From Streptomyces camelliae (GTDB lineage Bacteria > Actinomycetota > Actinomycetes > Streptomycetales > Streptomycetaceae), in the NCBI RefSeq assembly GCF_027625935.1, contig NZ_CP115300.1, positions 8,990,001-9,054,000 on the forward strand: 64,000 nt of DNA. Reading direction: 5' to 3'. A program made the position numbers and the translations under genes. Of the stretch, positions 27,936-38,351 are shown piece after piece (the first letter of the stretch is position 1; every line of letters starts with the position of its first letter). Below the pieces are notes generated by a model that was given only the letters and a program-made list of their open reading frames with translations, did no database searches and had not been told where the DNA came from.

Positions 27936-29210
27936 TTATGCCCCTTCCTGTCCGCACTCGCCCGCCGAAGCCGGGATCGGCCCTTGCCCACGTTCTCCGG
28001 CGGCGTGGAAACACATGAGGCCGTGTGGGGAGTCCCGCAGGTCGCGGCTCCCCACGAGTCCACCGTGCGTGGCCGCCTCGCCGCAGGTCAAGTCCACTGT
28101 CTTCGAGCGCTTCGCCACTGAGGGTCCTCGGTTGCGCTTCTCACGACGACGGGGAGCATGACGGGGATCACCCGGCGTCACGCGATCGTTCTCCGCCGGA
28201 GCCGGGAGAGGCCCGTCCACCACGGCTGACGGGTCGGACGGCGCAGCGCCGCCGCGCGTGTCGCGCCACCCGCTCGGAGGCATGCCGTACGCGGCGTGGA
28301 AGAGTCGGCTGAAGTGGGCCGGACTGTTGAAGCCCCAACGGCGGGCCACGCCGGAGATCGTCCTGTCACCGCTGTCGCTCCTGGCGAGATCCCTGGCACA
28401 CTCCTCCAGCCGACGGCGCTGGATCAGGCGGCTGACCGTGGTTCTCTCCCCCTCGAAGAGCTTGTGGAGGGACCGGACGGACATGCTGTGCGCAGCCGCG
28501 ATGGTCTCCGGTCCGAGCTCCGGATCCCCGAGGTGCCGGTCCACGTAGGCGCGGACTTCCCAGGCCTGGGCATGTCGGAAACCGACCGTGTCCGCCACGT
28601 CACCGGTGGCCCGCTCGGCGATGAGGGTGGTGACCAGGTCAGTGAAGTTGCGGGCCAGCCGGTCGGCCACATGCTCAGGGCAGTCCACGGCGGTCTCGGC
28701 CAGGGTCACGAGAAGCGGAGCGACCAGGGCAGCCACCGGACCATCCGCGTCGATCACGGTGGCCGTGACCCGTTCCAGCTCGTCGTCCCGTACGCCGATG
28801 GCGCGGCGGGGGACGAGGCAGGCCTTTATGTGCACACCGCGCGGGAAGTCGACCACATGCGGGCGCTCCGTGTCCCACAGGGCAAGCGTTCCGGCGGTGA
28901 GCTCGGCCGTCCTCCCGCCTTGCTGCAGCACAGCTCCGCAGTCCCCCACGACGGCGATCACCACGAAGGCCTCGGTCTGGCCGGCATCACGGGCGATCCG
29001 TCGTCGGCTGCGAGTGAAGCACTGCGGATCCGCGTCTGTCGTGACGAAGAGCAAGTGCCCCAGCGGGTGGGTCGTCATCCGGCCTTCCATGGTCGGCGCC
29101 CCGTACGAAGCGACCGTCACCGGCACCGTGGCCTTGGAGACAGCCCGGCTCCAGCGGCGGACGCTGTTCCCGCCGTCCGGGAATCCGGCCGTGTCGATCA
29201 CAGGTGTCAT
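27936..29210 (-). CDS. AraC family transcriptional regulator with long C-terminal tail
   Basis: A 424-residue protein. The cupin-like sensor half is followed by an AraC DNA-binding domain with TIAAAHSMSVRSLHKLFEGE and VARRWGFNSPAHFSRLFHAA, ending near residue 315 at PPSGW. About 110 further residues are low-complexity and rich in Arg and Pro, unlike family members that stop here. This may be read-through after loss of an original stop codon. The gene abuts the LAL regulator and is divergent from a LAL fragment. Start ATG 29210, with AGGGGCGCCC upstream. Confidence 0.8.
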   Translation of the reverse strand: MTPVIDTAGFPDGGNSVRRWSRAVSKATVPVTVASYGAPTMEGRMTTHPLGHLLFVTTDADPQCFTRSRRRIARDAGQTEAFVVIAVVGDCGAVLQQGGRTAELTAGTLALWDTERPHVVDFPRGVHIKACLVPRRAIGVRDDELERVTATVIDADGPVAALVAPLLVTLAETAVDCPEHVADRLARNFTDLVTTLIAERATGDVADTVGFRHAQAWEVRAYVDRHLGDPELGPETIAAAHSMSVRSLHKLFEGERTTVSRLIQRRRLEECARDLARSDSGDRTISGVARRWGFNSPAHFSRLFHAAYGMPPSGWRDTRGGAAPSDPSAVVDGPLPAPAENDRVTPGDPRHAPRRREKRNRGPSVAKRSKTVDLTCGEAATHGGLVGSRDLRDSPHGLMCFHAAGERGQGPIPASAGECGQEGA

Positions 29211-29231
29211 GGGCGCCCCTCAGTCGATCGC

Positions 29232-30728
29232 GTGCCGGAACCCGGCCCGCCACCGCACAGGCAGTCGGCTTGGCACAGCGTCCAGCAGCAGGCCGAACAG
29301 CTGGAACTCGGCGTGCTGGAGCGGGCACGGCTGCTCCTGCTGCGCGAGGGGCTCGAAGTGGATGTCGCGACGAGCACGCCCCGGCTCCATCTGCTGATCA
29401 CCACAGCGGAGCGGGCCTGTGAAGCCGGCGATCCCGAACTGGCCCTGCGTCTGTTGCGCATGGCCGCGCGACGGTGCTGGTGGTCGGATCCGGGGCGGGA
29501 ACTGCGGGAGCGCGTGGTGGCTGCGGCCGAGCGGCTACCCGTTTCGGAGCTCCACCCGGACCTGGTGTACACACTGGCAGCAGCCACCCCGGTGGAAAGG
29601 GCGGCCACGGTCCTCGAACGCCTGGAGCGCCTCGAACGACAGGGCGGCTACGACGCTCTGGCCGCCGCCACCCTGGGCACTGCGGCCACGATGGCGAACG
29701 CATACGACCACGCCTCCGGGTTTCTCCGGCACGCCACGGCCGGCCTGCGTGGCCAGGGCCGTCTGGGGCTGCTGGCTCAGACTCTGGTGTCCCTCGCGTT
29801 CAGCACCGTGCACACCGTCGACTGGGAGAGCGGACTCCCGGCCGTGGCCGAGGCGATGCGGCTGGCCGAGGAGAACGCCCAGCCGCGCTGGCTGACCGGT
29901 GCGCGGATCGCGAAGGCGCAGTTCGCCGCATTGCACGGGGATCTCGACACGGCGCTCGCCGTCATCGGCGAGGCGGAGCGGCAAGGGCTGTCCGTGGCCA
30001 ACCCCTCCAATCTCGCGTTCATCCAGATCACCCGTGGCCTCATCGGCCTCGCCGCCGGCAACCACGTAGAGGCGTTCCACTGTGTCTGGCGGGTGTTCGA
30101 CCCGGCCGACCCGGCTTACCACCCGTTCCTGCAGACCATCGCCATCGCGGAGTTGGCCGAGGCCGCGACGGGCGATGACCAACGAGCCATGGCGAGAGCC
30201 GCGTTGCACCGGCTCGACGCGTCCGCCGGATCGAGCGAGGCCCAACTGATCCGGATAAACCTGGGATTCGCCCATGCGCTGCTCGCCGACGACGAGGATG
30301 CGGAAGAGTACTTCCGGTCGGCGCTCGATCTGGACATGTCCCATACGCCCTTTGCCCGCGCCCGGCTGATGCTCGCCCACGGGGCCTGGCTCCGACGGCG
30401 TCGCCGCGTGATGGAAGCCCGCGCTCCGCTCCGGATCGCCCGGGAGTCCTTCGCGGCCCTTGGCGTGGAGCCATGGTGCGAACGGGCACGCCAGGAACTC
30501 CGTGCGGCGGGCGAGGGCGGCAAGCGTCACAGCCGTACCGACTGGGACCTGCTCACACCTCAGGAGCTGCAGATCGCCCAGCTCGTAGCGGAAGGCCTCT
30601 CCAACAAGGAGATAGGCCAGCAGCTGTATCTGTCACCGCGAACGATCGGCGCGCACCTGTACCGCATCTTCCCGAAGCTCGGGATCACCTCGCGCGGCCA
30701 GCTGAGGGACAAGCTGACCGCGAACTGA
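29232..30728 (+). pseudogene. LAL-type LuxR regulator, 5'-truncated
   Basis: The reading frame encodes the helical sensor region and C-terminal LuxR helix-turn-helix of a LAL regulator (LTPQELQIAQLVAEGLSNKE, then YLSPRTIGAHLYRIFPKLG) but no ATPase domain. Only 60 bp upstream lies the divergent AraC start, so no room exists for the missing 400 residues. Possible starts are GTG 29232 and GTG 29313. It could be expressed as an ATPase-less regulator, but truncation is the simpler reading. Confidence 0.65.
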
Positions 30729-30751
30729 GCCCGACCTGCGCGGACCCAGGC

Positions 30752-31996
30752 TTACCGGCCTGCCGGGCTCGGCTTCGCTGCCGTCCCCTTCCGGCGTTCG
30801 GTGGTCCAGTAGAGGAGGGCGACGAGGGGGAGGGCAGCACCGAGTGCGGTGAGGCCGGTCCAGCCTCCGGCGTGGTAGACGACGGATCCGAGCTGCGATC
30901 CGACCGCGCCGCCCACGAAGAACATGGCGATGAAGGCGCTGTTGAGGCGGGCGCGGGCGGCGGGGTCGAGCTGGTAGACGGTGTGCTGGCCGAGGATCAG
31001 GGTGGTCTGCACGGCCATGTCGACGAGGATCGCGGCCAGGGCGACCAGCACGACGCTGTGTCCGCCGAACCCGGCGAGCGCGAACGCCAGGGCGGCGACC
31101 ACGAAGGCGATGCCGGTCATGGGGCGCACGAGCCCACGGTCGGCCCAGTGCCCGGCGAACGGGGCGATGGCCGCTCCGGCCGCGCCGACGAGGGCGAACA
31201 CGCCGACCCCGACGGGGGAGTAGTGGAAGCGGGGGCCGGTCAGGACGAAGGAGACCGTGGTCCAGAAGGCACTGAAGGCGCCGAACATCGCCGCCTGGTA
31301 GAGACCACGGCGCAGGAGTGCCGGGTGCGTGCGCACCAGCCGGACGGTGGAGCGCAGTACGTGGTGGTACGGCATGGTCGTGGTCGGCGCGTGCTGCGGC
31401 AGGGCCGTGCGCAGGGCTACGGCGAGCAGGGCCATCAGGGCGGCGGAGCCGAGGAAGACGACACGCCAGCCGGCGAGGTCCGAGACCAGACTGCTCAGCG
31501 TGCGGGAGAGCAGGATGCCGGTGAGCAGGCCGCTCATCACCCGGCCGACGATGCGGCCGCGGGCGTGGTCAGGAGCGAGGCCGGCGGCGAACGGCACGAG
31601 GATCTGGGCGACGACCGAGGTGGCCCCGCTGACCAGCGAGGCGATCAGCAGCATGGGGAAGCTGGTGGCGAGTCCCGCCGCCACGAGGGCGAGGGCCGTG
31701 ACCGCCAGCAGGACGGTGACCAGGTTGCGCTTCTCCAGCCGGTCGCCGAGCGGGACCAGGAAGAGCATGCCGATCACGTAGCCGACCTGGGTCAGCGTGA
31801 TCAGTGCCCCGGCGGTGGCCGTGCTGGTGTGGAAGACACCGCTCAGGGAGGACAACAGGGGCTGGGCGTAGTAGAGGTTGGCGACCGTCATGCCGGAGGC
31901 GACGGCCAGGAGTGCGACCAGCCACCCCGGCACGCCGTGCGGGGCCGTTGCGGTCGCGGGCCGACGCGAGGTCCTGAGTTCGGATGATGCGGACAT
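30752..31996 (-). CDS. MFS transporter
   Basis: A 414-residue protein with twelve predicted spans. The first loop motif reads FLVPLGDRLEKRN, and the opening span region contains NLYYAQPLLSSL, typical of the arabinose-efflux-like drug:H+ antiporter group. AAGAAGG precedes ATG 31996; a GTG at 32002 is the alternative. It converges on the truncated LAL gene. The exported compound is unknown. Confidence 0.85.
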   Translation of the reverse strand: MSASSELRTSRRPATATAPHGVPGWLVALLAVASGMTVANLYYAQPLLSSLSGVFHTSTATAGALITLTQVGYVIGMLFLVPLGDRLEKRNLVTVLLAVTALALVAAGLATSFPMLLIASLVSGATSVVAQILVPFAAGLAPDHARGRIVGRVMSGLLTGILLSRTLSSLVSDLAGWRVVFLGSAALMALLAVALRTALPQHAPTTTMPYHHVLRSTVRLVRTHPALLRRGLYQAAMFGAFSAFWTTVSFVLTGPRFHYSPVGVGVFALVGAAGAAIAPFAGHWADRGLVRPMTGIAFVVAALAFALAGFGGHSVVLVALAAILVDMAVQTTLILGQHTVYQLDPAARARLNSAFIAMFFVGGAVGSQLGSVVYHAGGWTGLTALGAALPLVALLYWTTERRKGTAAKPSPAGR

Positions 31997-32196
31997 GTGC
32001 ACCTTCTTGGCGGGGCGAGCCGGGAGACCGGCGCGGGCGGTAGTGCCATGGCGTGGCCGGCAGCTTCTTCGATGCCGTCACGCAGTCGTAAGCGTCGGTC
32101 CGCTCTGGGTGCTTCCCCGTCTGAGGCGATGGTTCGGAATGTCAGTCATCTCCATCAGAGATGAGCCTGCAGAGCCCGTACCGCCGGTGCTCTGGG

Positions 32197-32538
32197 TCAG
32201 TGCTCCAGCTCGGTCTCAAGCCATCGCAGGACTTCTGGGGTCACGGGGTCGGCTATGTCGGCGAACTCGGCGTGCTTCTTCAGGAACTTGGCCACGTAAG
32301 GGCAGACCGGCACGATGCGTTTCCCCACGGCACGTACATCGGTCAGGGCCTGCTGGACGAGGATCGAAGCCAGGCCCTGACCGGCGAAGGCGTCGTCGAT
32401 TTCGGTGTGGTAGAAAACGCGCTGGTCATCGTGGTCGCGATACGCGGTGAGGCCTGCGGTCTTGCCGTCGACCAGGATTTCGTACCGGTGCTTGGTGTTC
32501 ACTCGCTCGACAGTCGGAGCGGCGGCGGGCTGTGTCAT
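32197..32538 (-). CDS. Small GNAT-family N-acetyltransferase (YjdJ-like)
   Basis: A 113-residue minimal GNAT-type protein (COG2388-like). Landmarks are FYHTEIDDAFAGQGLASILV, with the acetyl-CoA-binding GQGLAS turn, and VPVCPYVAKFLKKH near the C-terminus. ATG 32538 is preceded by GAAAGGCCCCTG. It follows the pirin gene by 10 bp and is probably in the same transcript. The acceptor substrate is unknown. Confidence 0.85.
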   Translation of the reverse strand: MTQPAAAPTVERVNTKHRYEILVDGKTAGLTAYRDHDDQRVFYHTEIDDAFAGQGLASILVQQALTDVRAVGKRIVPVCPYVAKFLKKHAEFADIADPVTPEVLRWLETELEH

Positions 32539-32548
32539 CAGGGGCCTT

Positions 32549-33529
32549 TCAGTGACGCGTCGGGTTCTTGCGTGGCGCGATGGTGGCATTCGGAAGGGCG
32601 GGCGCGGGAAGGCGGTGGCCGTCGTAACCTTCGACGCTGCCGAAGCGGTCGGACGCGTTCTCCCAGGCTTTCCTGGCGTCGACGATGTCCTCGTGGCTAC
32701 GGCCGATGAAGTTCCACCACATGACGATCTGCTCCTCGAACGGCGTGCCGCCGAGCAGCACCGCCCGAGCGGGGGTGTCCGACTCGTTCGTCAGCGTCAA
32801 GGTGTCGTTTCCCGTGCCGAGGTAGCCCAGTTCCGCCGGGTGCAGGAGTGTTCCGGCCATGCGGACAACCCCTTGGTCGACGAGCAGGCCGTACTCGAAG
32901 GCGGCCGCTACGGGGAGTGTGGTCGTCGAGCGCGGGTCGAGGACGAGTTCGGCGCCGAGCAGGGGAGTGAACGTCCGCACCGGAGAGGTGTCACCCGCGA
33001 GGGATCCCAGGAAGACTCTGATTTCCGCCCCGCCCACCCGGACCGGTTTCGGCGCGTAGTGCCGGAAGTCCCGGCAGGTGTTCCGGTGTTGTTCCGGCAG
33101 AGCCACCCACAGCTGGACGCCGTGCAGGATCGTGGTGGCGGCGGTGGAGACTTCCGAGTGGCTGATACCGTACCCGCTGGTCATGAGGTTCAGCTCACCG
33201 GGCCGTACGAACGCGTGGCTGCCCAGGCTGTCGCGGTGCTCGATCTCCCCGCTGAACAGCCAGCTCACGGTCTGCAGACCAGTGTGCGGATGGGGAGCGA
33301 CGTCCATGCCGCCGGTGTCGGCGACGTCGTCGGGGCCGTAGTGGTCGATGAAACACCAGGCACCGATCAGCGTCCGCGCCCGCTGTGGCAGCGTGCGCCG
33401 CACCGTCATGGCCCGTGGGCCGCCCAAGGGGACGTCGCGCGCGGACAGCACGTCGACCTGCGGCGCGGGCTCACGGTGGTCGGCGGCACCGCAGCGCAGC
33501 GCGACGGGATCCGTTTCGACGTTGCTCAT
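32549..33529 (-). CDS. Pirin family protein
   Basis: A 326-residue bicupin of the pirin family. The metal-binding motif VAPHPHTGLQTVSWLFSG lies in the N-terminal cupin, with HRDSLGS and ISHSEVS beyond it, and the C-terminal cupin ends with MWWNFIGR. Some bacterial pirins act as quercetinases and others as regulators. ATG 33529 has GAGAGGG upstream. A perfect 18-bp AT-rich palindrome starts 20 bp upstream of the start codon and should control expression. Confidence 0.85.
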   Translation of the reverse strand: MSNVETDPVALRCGAADHREPAPQVDVLSARDVPLGGPRAMTVRRTLPQRARTLIGAWCFIDHYGPDDVADTGGMDVAPHPHTGLQTVSWLFSGEIEHRDSLGSHAFVRPGELNLMTSGYGISHSEVSTAATTILHGVQLWVALPEQHRNTCRDFRHYAPKPVRVGGAEIRVFLGSLAGDTSPVRTFTPLLGAELVLDPRSTTTLPVAAAFEYGLLVDQGVVRMAGTLLHPAELGYLGTGNDTLTLTNESDTPARAVLLGGTPFEEQIVMWWNFIGRSHEDIVDARKAWENASDRFGSVEGYDGHRLPAPALPNATIAPRKNPTRH

Positions 33530-33548
33530 CGAGGGCCCTCTCGCATCC

Positions 33549-33566
33549 GAATATGATTTCATATTC
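33549..33566. promoter_or_regulatory. 18-bp palindromic operator upstream of pirin-GNAT
   Basis: GAATATGA and TCATATTC flank TT, giving a perfect 18-bp palindrome in otherwise GC-rich DNA, 20 bp before the pirin start. MarR- and HxlR-type regulators bind sites of this kind. No such gene is adjacent, so the regulator would act in trans. Confidence 0.6.
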
Positions 33567-33569
33567 AAC

Positions 33570-33826
33570 AATCATGCCTGGTTCGTGCGGTCGCTGCCGA
33601 GGCGGGGAGACCGTGGCCTGGTAGAGCTGATCAACCTCCGTGTGTCACAGATCAACGGCTGCGCCTACTGCCTGAACGCGCACACCAGGGCCGCTTTGCA
33701 CGCCCGCGAGACCGCTCAGCGCCTGGGCGTGCCGGCTGCCTGGCGCGAGTCTGGGTGGCGATCACCATCAACGCGTGCAACCGGATCTCCGCCCTGAGCA
33801 AGCACCGCGTCCGTAAGGTCCCCTGA
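33570..33826 (+). pseudogene. AhpD/carboxymuconolactone decarboxylase-like remnant
   Basis: The frame reads LVELINLRVSQINGCAYCLN, the hallmark CxxC peroxidatic site of AhpD-like proteins. It continues to AWRES, after which the frame changes to VWVAITINACNRIS. About 30-40 residues between these pieces are missing, and no proper start remains. It was probably once a divergent partner of pirin behind the shared palindrome. Confidence 0.65.
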
Positions 33827-33853
33827 CAGCCGGTTCCCGAGATCGGAATCGGC

Positions 33854-34579
33854 TCAGTGGGCGGTGGCCCGGACGGCCTCCTCGATCAACTCGATGACGC
33901 GCTCCGGGTGGGCGAGCATCACCAGGTGCGAGGAATCGACCTCGACAGTGGTCATGCCGGCACGCTGGTAGCCGTAACGCTCCACCTCGGGGTTGATGGT
34001 GTGGTCGGCCGTGGCGACCAGGCCCCAGGAAGGCTTGGTCTTCCAGGCCGCCTTCGGAGCCTTCTCGGCGAAGGCCTGTGCGGCCAGGGGACGCTGGGAG
34101 ACGGCGAGCACGGCCGCGAGGTGGGGGTCGACATCGGCGGCGAAGACGGACGGGAACTTGTCGATCTCGACCGACACGTCGGTGCCGGGAGTGGTGGAGC
34201 CCTCGATCGGGAACGGCGTGTGGACGAGCGCGGTGGCCAGGTCGGAATCCGGGAAGCCGCCCTGCAGCTCGCCCAGGCTCTCGCCCTCCTCCAGGGCGTA
34301 GCCGGCCAGGTAGACCAGCGCTGTGACGTTGTCCTCCGTACCGGCGACGGTGATGACGGCGCCGCCGTAGGAGTGCCCGACCAGGACGACCGGTCCGGGT
34401 ATCTCACGGACGATCGAGGCGATGTAGGCGGAGTCGCCGAGCAGACTGCGGTTGGGCACAGCCGGGGCCACCACGTCCAGGCAGCGGGCGATCAGTTCGG
34501 GGATGACACGAGCGAAGCTGGACGCGTCGGCGAAGGCGCCGTGGACCAGGACGACGGTCGGGCTGTCGGAAGGGGACAA
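33854..34579 (-). CDS. Alpha/beta hydrolase (Ser nucleophile)
   Basis: A 241-residue alpha/beta hydrolase: TVVLVHGAFADASSF, nucleophile elbow VLVGHSYGGAVI, and a candidate catalytic His in VDSSHLVML. It is a clear paralogue of the hydrolase at 24330-25094 but keeps Ser in the elbow. The start is TTG 34579 with AGGGAG seven bases upstream; the long in-frame region upstream is non-coding. Copy 2 of the shared motif lies 90-112 bp upstream. Divergent from the chloroperoxidase-like gene. Confidence 0.8.
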   Translation of the reverse strand: MSPSDSPTVVLVHGAFADASSFARVIPELIARCLDVVAPAVPNRSLLGDSAYIASIVREIPGPVVLVGHSYGGAVITVAGTEDNVTALVYLAGYALEEGESLGELQGGFPDSDLATALVHTPFPIEGSTTPGTDVSVEIDKFPSVFAADVDPHLAAVLAVSQRPLAAQAFAEKAPKAAWKTKPSWGLVATADHTINPEVERYGYQRAGMTTVEVDSSHLVMLAHPERVIELIEEAVRATAH

Positions 34580-35750
<1,171 letters not shown>

Positions 35751-35989
35751 CCTCCCGCCGCAGGCCCGCCCGGCGGGCCTGCGGATCAACGTTGCCGTCA
35801 GGATCGCCGGGGACGGGGATCCCGACGGCGCTCGTGCGGTCGGCTACTGCTGCTGCGAGAGGCGCCGGCCGTTTCGAGAGGAGCCGGGCATCTGCGGCTA
35901 CCGGCACGGGAAGGGGGAGGAGGAAGTCCCGAGGCCCGACACTTACGAGGTGGTGAGCGAATGGGCTCGGGACGTGCCGGCCTTGGAAG

Positions 35990-36196
35990 TTCGGCTGGTG
36001 GGTGATTCAGCACGTCCTCGACCCGCACCGTCGTCAGGACCTCCAGGCCGCGGAGAGGCAGTACGGCGGCACGGGAGTTCTTGCTGCGCTCGGTGAGCCG
36101 CTCGATGACCTCCACCTTCACCCCGGCCGAGTCCAGCAGCGCGGCCGTCAGCAGCCCGACGGGTCCCGCGCCCGAGACGATGACGTCGGCGCTCAT
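35990..36196 (-). pseudogene. FAD-dependent aromatic monooxygenase, 5' fragment
   Basis: From ATG 36196 the frame gives MSADVIVSGAGPVGLLTAAL and then VEVIERLTERSKNSRAAVLP, the FAD-binding start of PheA/TfdB-type monooxygenases. Similarity fades after RVEDVL, about 70 residues in, and the remaining 400 or more residues are absent. Confidence 0.7.
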
Positions 36197-36269
36197 GCCT
36201 GCCCTCCGTTCTCGATCGTGTGGGCCACCGCCCGGGGCGGCTGACCACGTGGGCGGTTTCGGTCCGGTG

Positions 36270-36533
36270 GTGCTCGTGATACGCCCTGTCGGTACTGCTT
36301 CCCCGGCCGCCGCGCGAGCCGGCCCACGAACTCCGGCACCCTGCGCAGCGCACTGCGGGAACTCGGCATCCCCGCCGAGAAAGGCCGCACCTCCGCCATC
36401 CGCCGGCTCGTTCTCCAGATCCCGGCCCGTCATCGCCCAGGCGCTCGGCCACCACGACAAGAGCACCACCCGCATCGCCATCGACGCCGGAGCCCCCTGG
36501 AAGAACCACGCTCCGGGCGCCCACAGCAAGTGA
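36270..36533 (+). pseudogene. Tyrosine recombinase-like C-terminal remnant
   Basis: One frame gives LRSALRELGIPAEKGRTSAI and RRLVLQIP. The next frame continues PVIAQALGHHDKSTTRIAID and ends NHAPGAHSK. This resembles the C-terminal part of actinomycete integrase-like proteins. A single-base frameshift falls near 36420-36426. The catalytic region proper is not present. Confidence 0.45.
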
Positions 36534-36645
36534 CCGGCACTGCGGCAACGACCGGGCGGATCCGGTCGCAGCCACCGGGCGGATCAGTCGCCGGCCAGGA
36601 CCATGAGGAACTGGGTCTCCGCGTCGACCACCTCAAGGAGCCCGC

Positions 36646-37431
36646 GTGAACCCTGCCGTCGCCACCTGGGCGGGAGTCGCCGCCTCCGCAGCCCTGGTCC
36701 TCCTCGCCATCGCCGTGGTCTGGCACGGCCGTCTTCGCCTGGCCCGCGAGATCACGGTCGCCGCCATACGCGCCGGCGTACAACTGGCCGCCGTCGGTGC
36801 CATCCTGCTGCTCGTCTTCCGCCACACCGGACTCGCGGGAGCCACCGAGTGGCACTCATCGTGCTCATCGGCGGCCGCGTCGCCCCGCCGCGCCCCCGGT
36901 CTGCAATGAGCCCTACTCACCGCCACCACAGCCATCGCCGGAGGCGCCGCCGCCACCCTCGGCACACTGCTCGCCCTCGGCGTGATCGCCACCCAGGCCC
37001 GCGTGGTCATCCCCGTAGGCGGCATGGTCGTCTCCGGCGCCATGCAGGCCACCGGCCTCACCCCGACCCGCCTCACCGACGAGGTCCGTTCCGCACGCCC
37101 CGCCATCGAGGCCCGCCTCAGCCTCGGTCTCACCGCTACCGACGCCTTCGCCCCGCACCAGGGCACCATCGTGGACCCCGCGCTCGTCCCCGTCATCGAC
37201 TCCACCAATACGGTCGGGATCATCAGCCTGCCCGGCGCCATGACCGGCCACATCCTCGCCGGAGTCGACCCCCTCACCGCGATCCGCCACCAGATCGTCG
37301 TGATGTACATGCTCCTCGCAGCGGCCGCCCTCGCCGCCCTGACTGTCACCCGCCTCGCCGAAGGCTCCCTCTTCGACGACACCCACTGTCTACGCCCACT
37401 GACTACCGACACCGGCAAAGCGCAGCTGTAA
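36646..37431 (+). pseudogene. FetB/YbbM (UPF0014) family permease, two frameshifts
   Basis: The start (GTG 36646) encodes ITVAAIRAGVQLAAVGAILL, the first part of a FetB-type exporter permease. Near 36850 the frame moves to VALIVLIGGRVA, and near 36900 it moves again to TATTAIAGGAAATLGTLLAL and ARVVIPVGGMVVSGAMQ. The rest to the stop at 37431 is well conserved. Apart from the indels, the protein looks nearly complete, so decay is recent or the sequence contains errors. Confidence 0.75.
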
Positions 37432-37604
37432 CCACCGATCAGACTGGGCCGAAGGCCGGCCGACGGCGAATTCATGCTGGCCGGCAGCCTCCTGGCCCAC
37501 CTCACCTTCCTGAGGGCGCCGTCATCGCGACGTCCCGCTGACTGCACCATTTCCCTGACTCGCGAAGTGTCAGAAATTGCCACAGTCGCACGCTATGCGT
37601 ACTT

Positions 37605-38330
37605 TTGCACCGTTATGAGCCTCGTGTAACGCCATGCGACGCCCTGGAGACCCACTACGGCACCGCGCCGCGGGTTCACCAGCCCCTGGAGTTCGCGCAC
37701 GCAGCGTCCACAGAACTGCTCAAGTGGCTCGGGTTCAAGAACGTGCAGCGCGACCAGGACGAGACCGTCACCGCCGCGACACCCGACCAGGTCCCCGGCT
37801 TCATCCTCACCAGGGGCGCCGACCTCTACGGCCGCTGTATCGCCCTGGTCGGCAAGGGCAAGGCCCCCAAGGCCAGCGGGTCGTGGATCAACGTCGACGT
37901 GGCGCTGCTGCGGAAAACGGCCCACCATCACGTGCTGGCTACCGGTCTGGCATACCCGACCTACTACCACAACCTCTTCCCCGACCTACGGAAAGAACTG
38001 ACCGACGTGGTCCACAAGGCACAGGAGGAAAAGAAGGGTCTGTGGCCGCAAGATGTGACCACGAAGGGCGCGAAGGTGACTGGCATGACGTCGATCACTG
38101 ACCAGGTGGTGATCCTGCCCAGGCTTTTCCGCCGCCTCGTTGACTACCTGCGCCTCGGCGACACTTCGCTGGCCGGGTTCCCCGCCTTCCTGGCCCAGAA
38201 GCAGGACCGCTTCTTCATCCTGTCCACCGGCCACTCCACCACCAGGGTGGACTACATCGTCAAGATCACCAACGGTCACACCATCCGGATGACACACCCC
38301 GCCGGAGACCTTGTCTTCGATGAAGGATGA
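37605..38330 (+). CDS. Nuclease-like protein (SNase-related), probably 5'-truncated
   Basis: A 241-codon frame from TTG 37605. The stretch DALETHY, then ATPDQVPGFILTRGADLYGR and AQEEKKGLWPQD, follows the pattern of an actinobacterial nuclease family distantly related to staphylococcal nuclease. Homologous proteins, as I recall, have some 40-50 residues before DALETHY; here no such segment or good ribosome-binding site is visible, so the 5' end has probably been lost. The start is uncertain. Confidence 0.5.
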   Translation: MHRYEPRVTPCDALETHYGTAPRVHQPLEFAHAASTELLKWLGFKNVQRDQDETVTAATPDQVPGFILTRGADLYGRCIALVGKGKAPKASGSWINVDVALLRKTAHHHVLATGLAYPTYYHNLFPDLRKELTDVVHKAQEEKKGLWPQDVTTKGAKVTGMTSITDQVVILPRLFRRLVDYLRLGDTSLAGFPAFLAQKQDRFFILSTGHSTTRVDYIVKITNGHTIRMTHPAGDLVFDEG

Positions 38331-38351
38331 CAAAGAAGAAGGCAGCGGCCC

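Noticed and set aside
28296..29231. Upstream extension of the truncated LAL frame to 28296
   Set aside because: This part is antisense to the AraC gene, which has clear domains; the open frame is a by-product of base composition.
32146..32164. TCATCTC-CATCA-GAGATGA hairpin between the MFS and GNAT genes
   Set aside because: The 7-bp stem is short and AT/GC mixed; it could be chance and does not sit where a terminator for either gene is required.
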